A DNA stretch of 46,607 nucleotides from an uncultured Collinsella sp. (GCA_944321445.1 CALULJ010000016.1:1-46607); one strand, 5' to 3'; shown: positions 26,059-36,771, numbered from the stretch's first letter. The notes: a model not told the origin generated them from the sequence alone. A program made the numbers and translations.

Positions 26059-27333
26059 ATGTTCGATAGCGGCTCTGTGGCATTCATGCTCGTCTGCACC
26101 ATGCTCGTATTCCTCATGACGCCGGGCCTTGCTTTTTTCTATGGCGGCCTGGCACGGCGCAAGAACGTGGTGAACACCATGCTCATGTGCTTCGGCATTA
26201 TCGGTATCGTCGGGGTTCTGTGGATCGTGGCGGGATGGTCGCTCGCATACGGAGGCGACGGCTCCTACTCGTTCTTAGGAGGTTTCGACCAGCTGCTCGC
26301 GCTGCCCACGGTGGCGCAACTCCAGGCCGAGCTGGCAAATCCCCCGGCCGACGCCGCGTACCCGTCTGTGGTCGACATCGCGTTCCAAATGGCTTTTGCC
26401 ATGATCACGTCCGCAATCGTCACCGGATCGCTGGCAGGGCGCGTGCGTTTCAGCTTCATGGCCCTGTTCATGGGCATTTGGGTGCTCGTGGTCTATGCGC
26501 CGCTGGCGCACATGGTATGGGGCGGCGAGGGCTCGCTCATCGGCGATGTCATCGGCGCGCTCGACTTCGCGGGCGGCGACGTGGTCCACATCTCCTCGGG
26601 CGTTACCGGGCTCATCCTATGCGTTATTGCGGGCGGGCGTCGCGGATACGGTGTTATGAGCTACCGTCCGCATAACGTGCCGTTTGTCGCCCTGGGCGCG
26701 GGCCTATTGTGGTTCGGATGGTTTGGCTTCAACGGTGGCTCGGCGTTCGCGGCCGATGGCATCGCCGCGCTTGCCGTTCTCAATACCGTGACCGCAAGCG
26801 CTGCGGGTCTGCTGTCGTGGATGGCAGTCGAATGCCTGCTCACGGGAAAGCCCACGCTTGTGGGTGCAAGCACCGGTTTGGTTGCGGGCCTCGTCGCCAT
26901 CACGCCGGGTGCCGGCTTCGTCGAGCCCTGGGCGGCGCTCGTCATGGGCGCGATCGTGTCACCGGTGTGCTACTTCGCCATCTCGCACCTCAAGAGCCGC
27001 TTCGGCTACGATGACGCACTTGACGCTTTCGGTTGTCACGGTATCGGCGGCATTTTGGGCGGCGTGCTCACGGGCATCTTCTGCGTGCCCGAGCTTTCCT
27101 GGACCGAGCACGGCGGTTTGCTGTACACCGGCGATGTTGCGCTGCTTATCGACCAGGTTGTGGGCATCGTGGTGACGCTTGCGATCGTGATTGTGCTCGA
27201 CCTCGTGATCGCTGCGGTGGTCCGTGCGATTCTGGGCGGGAAGGTGCGCGTCGACGAGAGCGACGAGGCGCTTGGTCTCGATGTGTCCGAACACGGCGAG
27301 AGCGCGTATCCCGCCTTTAGCGGATTGGACTGA
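26059..27333 (+). CDS. amtB: ammonium transporter
   Basis: The 424-residue Amt/Rh-family channel for ammonium uptake has eleven predicted helices. The family pore histidines are visible in HISSGVTGLIL and AFGCHGIGGILGG, and LAFFYGGLARRKN and GFNGGSAFAADG are typical family segments. No signal peptide is apparent; the first helix starts right after the ATG at 26059, which has AAAGGAGG upstream. It precedes a small ORF and glnK, the usual amtB-glnK pairing in which P-II blocks the channel when nitrogen is plentiful. Confidence 0.96.
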   Translation: MFDSGSVAFMLVCTMLVFLMTPGLAFFYGGLARRKNVVNTMLMCFGIIGIVGVLWIVAGWSLAYGGDGSYSFLGGFDQLLALPTVAQLQAELANPPADAAYPSVVDIAFQMAFAMITSAIVTGSLAGRVRFSFMALFMGIWVLVVYAPLAHMVWGGEGSLIGDVIGALDFAGGDVVHISSGVTGLILCVIAGGRRGYGVMSYRPHNVPFVALGAGLLWFGWFGFNGGSAFAADGIAALAVLNTVTASAAGLLSWMAVECLLTGKPTLVGASTGLVAGLVAITPGAGFVEPWAALVMGAIVSPVCYFAISHLKSRFGYDDALDAFGCHGIGGILGGVLTGIFCVPELSWTEHGGLLYTGDVALLIDQVVGIVVTLAIVIVLDLVIAAVVRAILGGKVRVDESDEALGLDVSEHGESAYPAFSGLD

Positions 27334-27560
27334 TGAAGATGGGTGTGATGAATATGGTGCGCGTGATGAACGATGGCACACAGGCTGCGGAGCATGTGAT
27401 GCCGGAGCCCGCGGTGACGCTCGATGGACAGCGGGGGCGCATCGCATCCCGTGCTGCGGCGGGAGCGGATGGCGTATCGACCATTCCGGCCTATCTGAGC
27501 AGCATGATGCTTCTGGCGCACGGTCTGTACAACGAACCTGCATCAGCGGTTCACTCATGA
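27333..27560 (+). CDS. small hypothetical protein between amtB and glnK
   Basis: A 75-residue reading frame starts in the TGATG overlap with the amtB stop and ends 13 bp before glnK. Codon third positions look like the neighbours'. The protein is methionine-rich at the N-terminus (MKMGVMNMVRVMND), with a basic patch and a mildly hydrophobic C-terminal half (LSSMMLLAHGLYNEP). I do not recognise a family. Translational coupling to amtB makes expression likely if it is real; it may be an Amt/P-II accessory peptide or a non-coding spacer. Confidence 0.4.
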   Translation: MKMGVMNMVRVMNDGTQAAEHVMPEPAVTLDGQRGRIASRAAAGADGVSTIPAYLSSMMLLAHGLYNEPASAVHS

Positions 27561-27573
27561 AAGGAGCCTGTCT

Positions 27574-27912
27574 ATGAAGCGAATCACCGCCATCGTGCGC
27601 GCCGAGAAGCTCGAGGTGCTCAAGGACGCTCTGTTCGCCATCGATGTGCGCGGCATGACCATCGTTCAGGTGCAGGGCTGCGGCAATCAGCACGGATGGA
27701 AAGAGTACGTACGTGGCACCGAGGTGCTGCTCAACACCATTCCCAAGGTGCAATTCGACCTTGTGGTTGCAGACGCCCAGGTGGACCGTGTGATTGAGGC
27801 CATCTGTGCGGCGGCACGCACCGGTGAGGTGGGCGACGGCAAGATCTTCGTCGCACCGGTCGAGGAGGTTGTGCGCATCCGTACCGGCGAGCGCGGCGTT
27901 GAGGCCGTGTAG
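27574..27912 (+). CDS. glnK: nitrogen regulatory P-II protein
   Basis: The 112-residue trimeric sensor of ATP/ADP and 2-oxoglutarate partners AmtB. It aligns without gaps to E. coli GlnB in the first 51 residues. The T-loop is GNQHGWKEYVRGTEV, so position 51, the tyrosine modified by uridylylation (or adenylylation in Actinobacteria), is valine. Position 46 is also not tyrosine. R47, G48 and E50 are kept. Covalent control at Tyr51 is therefore impossible, leaving effector binding alone. AAAGGAG precedes the ATG. Confidence 0.93.
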   Translation: MKRITAIVRAEKLEVLKDALFAIDVRGMTIVQVQGCGNQHGWKEYVRGTEVLLNTIPKVQFDLVVADAQVDRVIEAICAAARTGEVGDGKIFVAPVEEVVRIRTGERGVEAV

Positions 27913-27962
27913 CGTGGTTTTCTCGCACCGACGCCATTCAGTCATCAGGCTGTTCATAGAGA

Positions 27963-28000
27963 AAAGCGCCCTTGCCGCTTTGAGGTGGCAAGGGCGCTTT
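27963..28000. terminator. bidirectional terminator after glnK
   Basis: AAAGCGCCCTTGCC (27963-27976) pairs perfectly with GGCAAGGGCGCTTT (27987-28000) around a 10-nt loop, between the convergent glnK and lysR-type genes. Confidence 0.88.
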
Positions 28001-28035
28001 GCGTGCAATCGCTGACCGCGCGTTGCGGCGAGCGC

Positions 28036-28953
28036 TTAATGCATGTTCGGAATGAGCTTTCCGGAGCGGAAAATCGACTCGATGGAGCGCTCGAAGGCGA
28101 GGTAGGCATCGGTCTTGCGCGTCTTGGGCGTGATGACGCACAGGGGGATGTTCACCGCCTCGCGCGGATCGATGGGCAGCAGTTTGAGGAAAGGCTGCGT
28201 GATCTGCGAGAACGGCAGGAACGCGGCGAAGGCGTATCCGTTGCGGTCGAGGAAGAACTCCTGCTCGTCGAAGGTGTTCGGGTTCGTCACGCACTTGGGC
28301 GACTTCAGGCCGCGCTCGCGGTAGACCGCCTGGATGGAGCGGTTGAATAAATCGTAGGTCTCCGACCACGTGACGGGGTAGGGGCGCAGGTCGGCCAGCG
28401 TTACAGACTGCTGGTGCGCAAGCGGGTGCGACTTTGCCAGAGCGATGCCGGTGGGCAGGCTGCCGATGGTGACGCTGTCGGTGTCCGGGCTCGTGTACTC
28501 GCCGATGGTGCATGCGGCGTCGATATCGCCCGCCATGAGCGCGTCAATGGCGATCTTGCCGGGAGTAATGATGATGTCGAGTTTAATGCCCAGACGCGCG
28601 CCGATGTATTTCGACAGCGTCGTCATGAACTGTTCGGCATTGGCGAAAGCGGGGGAGCATAGCGCGATGATCATGCGCCCGCTGTCTTTGGCAACAGGGA
28701 AGCTCTTGGTGAAGTCTTCCAGCTCATTGAAGCTTTCGAGTATCTTGCGCGCACGCTCGTAGAACGCCAGGCCGATGGCCGTAGGTTGCACGCCGTGGTT
28801 GCCACGGATGAGCAGACGCGATCCGAGCTCGCTTTCGAGCTCCGAGATGGCCTTCGATACCGCCTGTACCGTCACGTATTGACACTTTGCCGCAGCGGAC
28901 AGCGAGGTGCCCTCGACGGCGTACACGAAGTATCTAATTTGTCGAATGTCCAT
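28036..28953 (-). CDS. LysR-family transcriptional regulator
   Basis: 305 residues. The N-terminal winged helix (MDIRQIRYFVYAVEGTSLSA, then VSKAISELESELGSRLL) is the standard LTTR DNA-binding domain, followed by a periplasmic-binding-protein-like effector domain (DIIITPGKIAIDALMAGDID). The effector is unknown. It is divergent from the ZIP transporter gene across 444 bp, which is long for a shared control region, so the target could be elsewhere. The Shine-Dalgarno box is weak. Confidence 0.92.
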   Translation of the reverse strand: MDIRQIRYFVYAVEGTSLSAAAKCQYVTVQAVSKAISELESELGSRLLIRGNHGVQPTAIGLAFYERARKILESFNELEDFTKSFPVAKDSGRMIIALCSPAFANAEQFMTTLSKYIGARLGIKLDIIITPGKIAIDALMAGDIDAACTIGEYTSPDTDSVTIGSLPTGIALAKSHPLAHQQSVTLADLRPYPVTWSETYDLFNRSIQAVYRERGLKSPKCVTNPNTFDEQEFFLDRNGYAFAAFLPFSQITQPFLKLLPIDPREAVNIPLCVITPKTRKTDAYLAFERSIESIFRSGKLIPNMH

Positions 28954-29054
28954 GCTGCATGCTTTTCACTCGATGATCCCTCCGTCACGGGGGGTACGCC
29001 TCCACGCCCCGTGCATTCCGTATTACTGTATGCTGAAAAATGACATTTAAGCTA

Positions 29055-29078
29055 GTAGCTGAACGTTTGTTCAACTAC
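29055..29078. promoter_or_regulatory. candidate LysR operator
   Basis: GTAGCTGAAC-GTTT-GTTCAACTAC is an inverted repeat matching at 9 of 10 arm positions, about 100 bp before the LysR start. LTTR proteins bind such dyads near their own promoters. The remaining 28954-29397 region is AT-richer and holds no supported gene. Confidence 0.4.
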
Positions 29079-29230
29079 TCGTAGAGGCTTGCTCAGGCTA
29101 GTAAAAAGCTATATCGCATGCTGCAATGCAATGTACTATACAGCGCTTATTGTGTGCACACGGCCCTCAACCAGGGCGGCTATTTCAAACGATTCGTAAC
29201 ACAAAAGAAAGAGAAAACCTCTACAAGACT

Positions 29231-29290
29231 GCCCTCTCCTGCCCCCGTTCCCGGAGAGGCCAACGTGGCGCGTTTTGGGACAGGCTTGCT
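29231..29290 (+). repeat. dispersed GTTTTGGGACAGG repeat, copy 1
   Basis: A CCTCTCC-CCCCCGTTCCC block followed by GAGAGGCCAACGTGGCGCG and TTTTGGGACAGG recurs in the same orientation at about 30429-30482, on the other side of the ZIP gene. Both copies are open in one frame (PSPAPVPGEANVARFGTG-like), but no start or gene context supports coding. Confidence 0.6.
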
Positions 29291-29298
29291 GGGCTTAT

Positions 29299-29336
29299 TT
29301 AGGTGGTTAACCATGGCTAACTAATCGTGGTAGTAT
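29299..29336 (+). promoter_or_regulatory. ZIP gene promoter with metalloregulator-like palindrome
   Basis: TTAACC (29307-29312) and TAGTAT (29331-29336) are 18 bp apart. The -35 box is embedded in a dyad, TTAACCATGGCTAA (12 of 14 positions), extended by TTAGG to the left and CTAA to the right. TTAG..GGTTAACC..CTAA resembles sites of DtxR/MntR-type metal repressors in general layout. This would fit repression of a metal importer by its metal. Confidence 0.5.
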
Positions 29337-29397
29337 GAGTAACATATAGTTGACGAATGCGTCCGGGCGCATGCCGCCGGACGGGAAAGGGGGAGCC

Positions 29398-30210
29398 GTG
29401 GTATCTCCCAATATGCTGCAGGCACTCACATGGGCAGCGCTGGGCTGCGGATTCACGTGGCTCATGACCACCGCCGGCTCCGCCGTGGTGTTCTTCTTCC
29501 GCAGTGAGCGCAAGCTCATGCACCATATATTCTTGGGCTTCGCGGCGGGCGTGATGGTGGCGGCGAGCGTGTGGTCGCTGCTCAACCCTGCCATCGAGCA
29601 GGCGGAGGAGCTCGGGCAGATTGGTTGGATCCCGGCTGCGGGTGGCTTTTTGCTGGGTGTAGCGTTTTTGGTGGCGCTCGACTCGCTGTTGCCGCATCTG
29701 CATGCTGGTGCCGATGAGCCAGAAGGCGTTAAAACCAGCTGGAAGCGCACGACGCTGCTCGTATCGGCGGTGACCTTGCACAATATTCCCGAGGGTATGA
29801 GCGTGGGTCTGCTGTTTGCCATGGCTGCCCAGACTACGGGCGCCATGGGCGATGCGTATCTGGGCATGGCGTTTGCGCTTGCGCTGGGCATCGGGTTGCA
29901 GAATTTCCCTGAGGGCGCGGCGATCTCACTGCCCCTTGCGCGTGAGGGCATCTCGCGCCCTCGCGCCTTTGCGTTGGGAAGCCTCTCCGGCATCGTCGAG
30001 CCCATCTTCGGCATCTTAGTCGTTCTCATCTCCGGCTGGATTCAGCCCTTCATGCCCTGGTTGCTCTCGTTTGCCGCCGGCGCCATGATCTATGTGGTGG
30101 TGGAAGAACTCATTCCCGAAGCACATCTGGGCGAACATTCCAACGTGGGCACCTTCGGCGTCATCGCCGGCTTCGTGATTATGATGGTCCTCGACGTCGC
30201 GTTAGGGTAA
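29398..30210 (+). CDS. ZIP-family metal transporter
   Basis: The 270-residue protein has eight predicted helices with the two metal-binding helix motifs of the family, HNIPEGMSVGL and QNFPEGAAISLPL, placing it in the GufA/ZupT-like branch that imports zinc or other divalent cations. The start is taken as GTG at 29398, because AAAGGGGGAGCC lies directly upstream and family proteins begin about here; the earlier TTG at 29350 would add 16 residues encoded by a hairpin-forming leader (CGTCCGG..CCGGACG). Hairpin E begins 10 bp after its stop. Confidence 0.92.
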   Translation: MVSPNMLQALTWAALGCGFTWLMTTAGSAVVFFFRSERKLMHHIFLGFAAGVMVAASVWSLLNPAIEQAEELGQIGWIPAAGGFLLGVAFLVALDSLLPHLHAGADEPEGVKTSWKRTTLLVSAVTLHNIPEGMSVGLLFAMAAQTTGAMGDAYLGMAFALALGIGLQNFPEGAAISLPLAREGISRPRAFALGSLSGIVEPIFGILVVLISGWIQPFMPWLLSFAAGAMIYVVVEELIPEAHLGEHSNVGTFGVIAGFVIMMVLDVALG

Positions 30211-30220
30211 CTGGTCCCCT

Positions 30221-30321
30221 CGGCTTCCTGAGGCACCCGACCTTGCCCTTCAATCGTCGGGCATGGCACGAAGGCCTATGCCCTCCTCTTTCAGGGCAAT
30301 CTCGGGCACCTCAGGAAGCCG
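30221..30321. repeat. nested long palindrome E
   Basis: Outer arms CGGCTTCCTGAGG..CCCG (30221-30239) and its complement (30303-30321) match at 17 of 19 positions, with weaker pairing further in. The inner hairpin GGGCAT/ATGCCC is at 30259-30283. It directly follows the ZIP gene and likely ends its transcript. The layout resembles palindrome D. Confidence 0.7.
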
Positions 30322-30388
30322 TCTTCTTTGTAGGGGTGGCCTGCGCTCACTTGGCGTCTCTGGGGGCGGGGGTGCCACGCGCCACTTT

Positions 30389-30455
30389 GTCCTCTCTGGG
30401 GACGGGGGTGGGAGAGGCCAAAGTGGCCTCTCCCACCCCCGTCCCCAGTGAGGAC
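30389..30455. repeat. 32 bp-arm hairpin before the HAD gene
   Basis: Arms 30389-30420 and 30424-30455 are complementary at 31 of 32 positions with only a 3-nt turn, built from a GGGGACGGGGGTGGGAGAGG core. A degenerate half unit (TCTCTGGGGGCGGGGGTG) lies just upstream at 30357-30374, and the right side runs into the second GTTTTGGGACAGG repeat. Transcription from upstream would hardly pass it. Confidence 0.85.
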
Positions 30456-30536
30456 AGTTTGGCCTGTTTTGGGACAGGTTTCCTGCCGATGGGGGTACCA
30501 TGGATGGCGGTCAATCGAGAAGTTTGGAAACCGCCC

Positions 30537-31394
30537 ATGATCAAACTGTTCGCCGCCGACCTGGACGGCACGTTGCTCAATGCGCTGCACCAGGTCGATC
30601 GCACAATCGCCCGTGCCGTCAACACCGTGGTCGACTCGGGCGCGCATATGGTGATCGCCACGGGGCGCACCATGCTTTCGAACAACGAGCACGGCTTCGA
30701 TGGCCTTCCGGTCGAGATGTGCAGCGCAAACGGCTCCATTGTGGTTGGGCGCGAGGGCGTTCTCAAAACGTTCCCCGTACAGCCGTGCCTGCTCGAAGAA
30801 CTCCTCCCGGCATTTCCCGACATCTGCTTCGATTGCATCACGCTCGAGGGAACCTTCGCGACCGGCACGCCCGAAATGCGCGCCGAAGGCTTCGGTGCGG
30901 ACCCCTGGTGGCGTCGCATCGCCCTGCGCGGCATGCGTCAAGTACAGCAGGAATCCATCTTTTTCGAAACGCCGCTCGCCGAGCTGCTCGAGCGCACCGT
31001 CCTCAAGGTGAACTGCCGCGTTGCCGACCCCGCGCGCAGTGAGGAGCTCAAAGCGTTTTTGGCCGAGCGTCCGGAGCTGGTGGTAAACGCCCCGTTCTCG
31101 CCGGTGATGTTCGAGATGACCGACCCGGCGGTCAACAAGGGTGCGGCCATTGCGTGGCTTGCGCGCTACTACGGCTATACGGAAGACGAGGTCGCGGTCT
31201 ATGGCGACGGCGGCAACGACATCACCATGCTCGAGCGCTTCAAGCACGCCTATGCCACATCGAACGGCAGCGATGACGCCAAGCGCGCCGCCGGAAACGT
31301 TATCGGCAGCTGTCGGTTCCATGCGGTGCCGCGCCACATGATGGCCACGGTGCGCCGCCAGGGGCGCATAGCGTCGTACATACGGATCGAGTAA
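30537..31394 (+). CDS. Cof-type HAD-superfamily phosphatase
   Basis: The 285-residue HAD hydrolase of the Cof/IIB subclass has motif I DLDGTLLN near residue 9, motif II IATGRT, and motif IV YGDGGNDITMLE near the C-terminus. A large cap domain lies in between. Such enzymes dephosphorylate sugar phosphates, PLP or FMN with loose specificity. Family proteins begin M(I/V)KLFAADLDGT, hence the ATG at 30537; an in-frame ATG at 30504 is possible. The gene is followed by a GNAT gene after 27 bp. Confidence 0.9.
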   Translation: MIKLFAADLDGTLLNALHQVDRTIARAVNTVVDSGAHMVIATGRTMLSNNEHGFDGLPVEMCSANGSIVVGREGVLKTFPVQPCLLEELLPAFPDICFDCITLEGTFATGTPEMRAEGFGADPWWRRIALRGMRQVQQESIFFETPLAELLERTVLKVNCRVADPARSEELKAFLAERPELVVNAPFSPVMFEMTDPAVNKGAAIAWLARYYGYTEDEVAVYGDGGNDITMLERFKHAYATSNGSDDAKRAAGNVIGSCRFHAVPRHMMATVRRQGRIASYIRIE

Positions 31395-31421
31395 CGCCCG
31401 CAAACACAAAGGAGCGAATCC

Positions 31422-31922
31422 ATGGACGCCAACAACGCAGCCGCCCAGCTGACTTTCCGTTTTTCCGAGCGCGCCGATACGCCTCTTGTGCTGCGTTTTA
31501 TCCGCGAGCTGGCACGCTATGAGCAATTGGAAGATCAGGTGGTGGCCGATGCGCAGACGCTCGAGCAAGAGCTGTTCGACGAACACGGGGCCCAGGTGCT
31601 GTTTGCCGAGGTGCCCGGCGAGCCCGAGCCCGTGGGCTTCGCCCTGTTCTTCCACAACTTCTCGACCTTCCTGGGCAGGCGCGGCCTGTATTTGGAAGAC
31701 CTCTACGTGCGCCCCGAGTGGCGGGGGAGGGGCATGGGCCGCGCGATTCTGCGTGAGCTCGCACGCATCGCCCGCGCGCGAGGCTGCGGCCGCATGGAGT
31801 GGTGGTGCCTCGACTGGAACGAGCCGAGCATCGGTTTCTACCGCTCGCTTGGCGCCGAAGCCATGGACGAATGGACGGTCTACCGCCTGTCCGGCGACAC
31901 CTTGGAGCGCCTGGCGGAATAG
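31422..31922 (+). CDS. GNAT acetyltransferase, SSAT-like
   Basis: The 166-residue GNAT protein has the acetyl-CoA pyrophosphate loop VRPEWRGRGMGRAIL around residue 95, preceded by RRGLYLEDLYV. The C-terminal DWNEPSIGFYRSLGAEAMDEW resembles spermidine/spermine and diamine N-acetyltransferases. That substrate is plausible but not proven. It begins 27 bp after the HAD gene with AAAGGAGCG upstream and may be cotranscribed with it and the flavin protein downstream. Confidence 0.87.
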   Translation: MDANNAAAQLTFRFSERADTPLVLRFIRELARYEQLEDQVVADAQTLEQELFDEHGAQVLFAEVPGEPEPVGFALFFHNFSTFLGRRGLYLEDLYVRPEWRGRGMGRAILRELARIARARGCGRMEWWCLDWNEPSIGFYRSLGAEAMDEWTVYRLSGDTLERLAE

Positions 31923-32019
31923 GGGCGTTGTTGAAGCCGGTTTCCTAGGGTGCAGCGCGCAATTTGCTCACGGCATGCTACACTGCCTTCAAACTTGTAC
32001 GGACAACATGGGAGGCCGT

Positions 32020-32550
32020 ATGATCCGCGCAGATCGCGAAATCACCGACCGCGCCGAACAGCTTGCCATCATGGACGCCTGCGATGTGTGTCGCATGGCG
32101 CTCAACGGCGCGGATGGTTTTCCCTACATCGTGCCGCTGAACTTTGGCGTTGAGGTCGAAGGCGACCAGGTGTACCTGTACTTCCATAGCGCCAATCGGG
32201 GTGAAAAGCTCGATCTCATCGTGCGCGACGCCCGCGCCTCGTTCGAGATGGACTGCGACCATAACTTCATCTTCTATGACGAGCGCATGAGCTGCACCAT
32301 GGGCTATCGCAGTGTGATAGGGCAGGGCACGGTCGAGATTCTGCCCGATGACCAGAAGATCCACGGCCTTGAGGTGCTCATGCGCCACTACCATGCCGAA
32401 GACTTCCCGTGGAGCAAAAAGCTCGTGCCGGTCACTACGGTCTGGCGCCTCAAGGTCGAGCGCATGTGCGGCAAGTTCCGAAATAACGTGCACCCCGGCG
32501 AATCCCGCTGGACCTCGAAAGCGGGCTGGAATGGATACGAGCAAATCTAG
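32020..32550 (+). CDS. pyridoxamine-5'-phosphate-oxidase-fold flavin protein, NimA-like
   Basis: The 176-residue protein has the split-barrel FMN-binding fold typified by MIRADREITDR at the start, DVCRMALNGADGFPYIVPLNF and VYLYFHSANRGEKLDLI. The fold includes 5-nitroimidazole reductases (Nim) and related small flavoproteins. GGAGG at 32011 selects the ATG at 32020 over one 12 bases upstream. It lies 97 bp after the GNAT gene and is convergent with marR. Substrate unknown. Confidence 0.87.
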   Translation: MIRADREITDRAEQLAIMDACDVCRMALNGADGFPYIVPLNFGVEVEGDQVYLYFHSANRGEKLDLIVRDARASFEMDCDHNFIFYDERMSCTMGYRSVIGQGTVEILPDDQKIHGLEVLMRHYHAEDFPWSKKLVPVTTVWRLKVERMCGKFRNNVHPGESRWTSKAGWNGYEQI

Positions 32551-32596
32551 CCGATGCGCTCCAGCATCCTGTCGCGGTTTTCAACGGGCCTTATCC

Positions 32597-33058
32597 CTAG
32601 CGCTGCAAAAGCTTCTGGAGCAGATGACGAAACGTCTCGACTTCCTCGGGGCTCAGCAGCTCGCCGAACAGCTCATCTGCCTTCTGGAACGCCTCGATGC
32701 ACGGGGCGTAGAGCGTCTTGCCGTAATCGGTGAGAAAGAGCTGGAAAAACCGCCCGTCATGCTTGTCCTGCTCCCGGTAGATGACGCCCTTTTTTACCAG
32801 CGAGCGAATCGAGGCGGTCACCGTTGGATTCGAAAGGCCGAATGCCTTTTCGAGCTTGGACTGGTATACCGCCTCATCGGTGTTATAGCCCAAGTAGATG
32901 ATGAAGAGCGCTTGCGTCTGGCTAAGCCCATGGGGGTCAAGGACGTCTGCAATGCGCTTGAACACCAGTTTATCGAGGTCATGCACCGTTCGCACGAGCA
33001 AACTCGATGATGTGCTGAGGATTGTTTCCGCCCCAGCGCGGGCATCAAAGTCAGGCAT
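32597..33058 (-). CDS. MarR-family regulator
   Basis: 153 residues with the MarR winged helix: LSQTQALFIIYLGYN, AFGLSNPTVTASIRSLVKKG and the wing YREQDKHDGRFFQLFLTDYGK. It is divergent from the beta-glucoside PTS operon across 281 bp that contain repeated ATAGnnTGCTAT-like sites; one sits between its TACAAT -10 box (33104-33109) and its start. It probably represses itself and the PTS operon. MarR control of a beta-glucoside operon is unusual; BglG antitermination or LacI/GntR regulation is more common. Confidence 0.92.
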   Translation of the reverse strand: MPDFDARAGAETILSTSSSLLVRTVHDLDKLVFKRIADVLDPHGLSQTQALFIIYLGYNTDEAVYQSKLEKAFGLSNPTVTASIRSLVKKGVIYREQDKHDGRFFQLFLTDYGKTLYAPCIEAFQKADELFGELLSPEEVETFRHLLQKLLQR

Positions 33059-33081
33059 AGCTCTCCAAGGTCCACATACTC

Positions 33082-33314
33082 ATAGGGTGCTATCTATAAG
33101 AGGATTGTACCGGGACACCGCGTAAAACGAGGGAGCGATATACAGATTTCACGAGGGGAATTGCCGTTCGCCGCCTGATTTCAACCGTTTACCCAATGCA
33201 GCCTGCTCAAAAATACATAGTACCCTATCTATCGCGAATACATAGCATACAATATACTTGCTCGAGCACAGGAAACCCAGTATGCGTAGTAAATAGATAG
33301 CATGCTATTTATAA
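33082..33314. promoter_or_regulatory. repeated MarR-type operator sites
   Basis: ATAGGGTGCTATCTATAA (33082-33099) and ATAGCATGCTATTTATAA (33297-33314) agree at 14 of 18 positions and each contains a near-palindromic ATAGnnTGCTAT core. A weaker copy, ATAGTACCCTATCTATCG, is at 33217-33234, and ATACATAGCATAC follows at about 33238. The outer two flank the starts of marR and the PTS gene. Confidence 0.7.
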
Positions 33315-33339
33315 GCGCACAGGCATGTAAGGTGGAATC

Positions 33340-36128
<2,789 letters not shown>

Positions 36129-36131
36129 CCC

Positions 36132-36413
36132 ATGATAGTGCAGATTGTGGACAACGCCGTTCGTGAGGGAATGGAAGAGGAGTATGTTGCGGCAGCACAG
36201 GAGTTCGCAGCAGATGCTTCAGCTAACGATGCGGGTTGCTTGGGCATGGAAGTCTTTGGCTGCGCGAAACGTCCCGGTCACGTGTTCATCGTTTCTCGCT
36301 GGGAGGATCGTGCCAGCATGGAGGCAAGCACGTCGTTTCTTCGTCATAAGGCGAAGCTGAAGCCTGCCTTTTTGGGGAACGAGACGACGCTGCTCGAGCG
36401 GATCGACGTTTAG
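36132..36413 (+). CDS. ABM-domain (antibiotic biosynthesis monooxygenase-like) protein
   Basis: The 93-residue protein of the dimeric alpha/beta-barrel ABM type has GCLGMEVFGCAKRPGHVFIVSRWEDRASMEA split around residues 35-65 (only part of it diagnostic: FIVSRWEDR). Family members oxidise quinols or bind heme or have structural roles. It is the third gene of the beta-glucoside operon, so it could handle the aryl aglycone released by the glucosidase (inference). GGGGGAAG lies upstream of the ATG. Confidence 0.8.
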   Translation: MIVQIVDNAVREGMEEEYVAAAQEFAADASANDAGCLGMEVFGCAKRPGHVFIVSRWEDRASMEASTSFLRHKAKLKPAFLGNETTLLERIDV

Positions 36414-36441
36414 GAGCGCTATCAACAATTGATGCAGGGGG

Positions 36442-36474
36442 AGGGATGGGGCCTTTGGGCCTCATCCCTTGTTT
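36442..36474 (+). terminator. terminator of the beta-glucoside operon
   Basis: GGGATGGGGCC-TTT-GGGCCTCATCCC forms a strong hairpin with one interior mismatch, followed by TTGTTT, 30 bp after the ABM gene. Confidence 0.8.
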
Positions 36475-36564
36475 GCGGAGGGTTCTGTGGGGTGCATGTT
36501 CGCGTCGGTTGCGCCGGAAGGGTGTCTGGAGAGCCGGTGCATTACGTGTCGTCGTGGGCGAAAA

Positions 36565-36742
36565 GCCAAATAATCGAGTTTTGGTCATGAATTTGGTAAG
36601 TGACGCGACGTCATTTATAGAAATGAATACAGTGGACATGCAATCCTGCGGAAACGCTGTTATCAATGTATAAAACTAGCTGAGAATTAAAATATGATAA
36701 TCACATTGCAATGATGGGTTTACCAAAACTCGTGAAATTGTC
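36565..36742. repeat. AT-rich element with terminal inverted repeats, copy 2
   Basis: Termini at 36565-36587 and 36719-36742 share CGAGTTTTGGT with copy 1 at 9329-9497. AATCCTGCGGAAACGCT at 36642-36658 lies 67 bp from the left CGAG, against 68 bp in copy 1. Other interior sequence has diverged, and copy 2 is about 10 bp longer. It is much more AT-rich than its surroundings, lies between convergent genes, and encodes nothing visible. Confidence 0.8.
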
Positions 36743-36771
36743 TACCGCCCGAAGGGTTTGCCGCGTGGGCG

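Noticed and set aside
27224..27577. 117-codon frame overlapping the amtB end and the small ORF
   Set aside because: It overlaps the well-supported end of amtB in another frame and lacks a ribosome binding site.
29118..29324. 68-codon frame in the lysR-ZIP gap
   Set aside because: It runs over a dispersed repeat and lacks a ribosome binding site; the similar reading at 30429 is explained by the same repeat.
30291..31655. 454-codon minus-strand frame over the HAD and GNAT genes
   Set aside because: Antisense to two genes with clear motifs; no domains in its translation.
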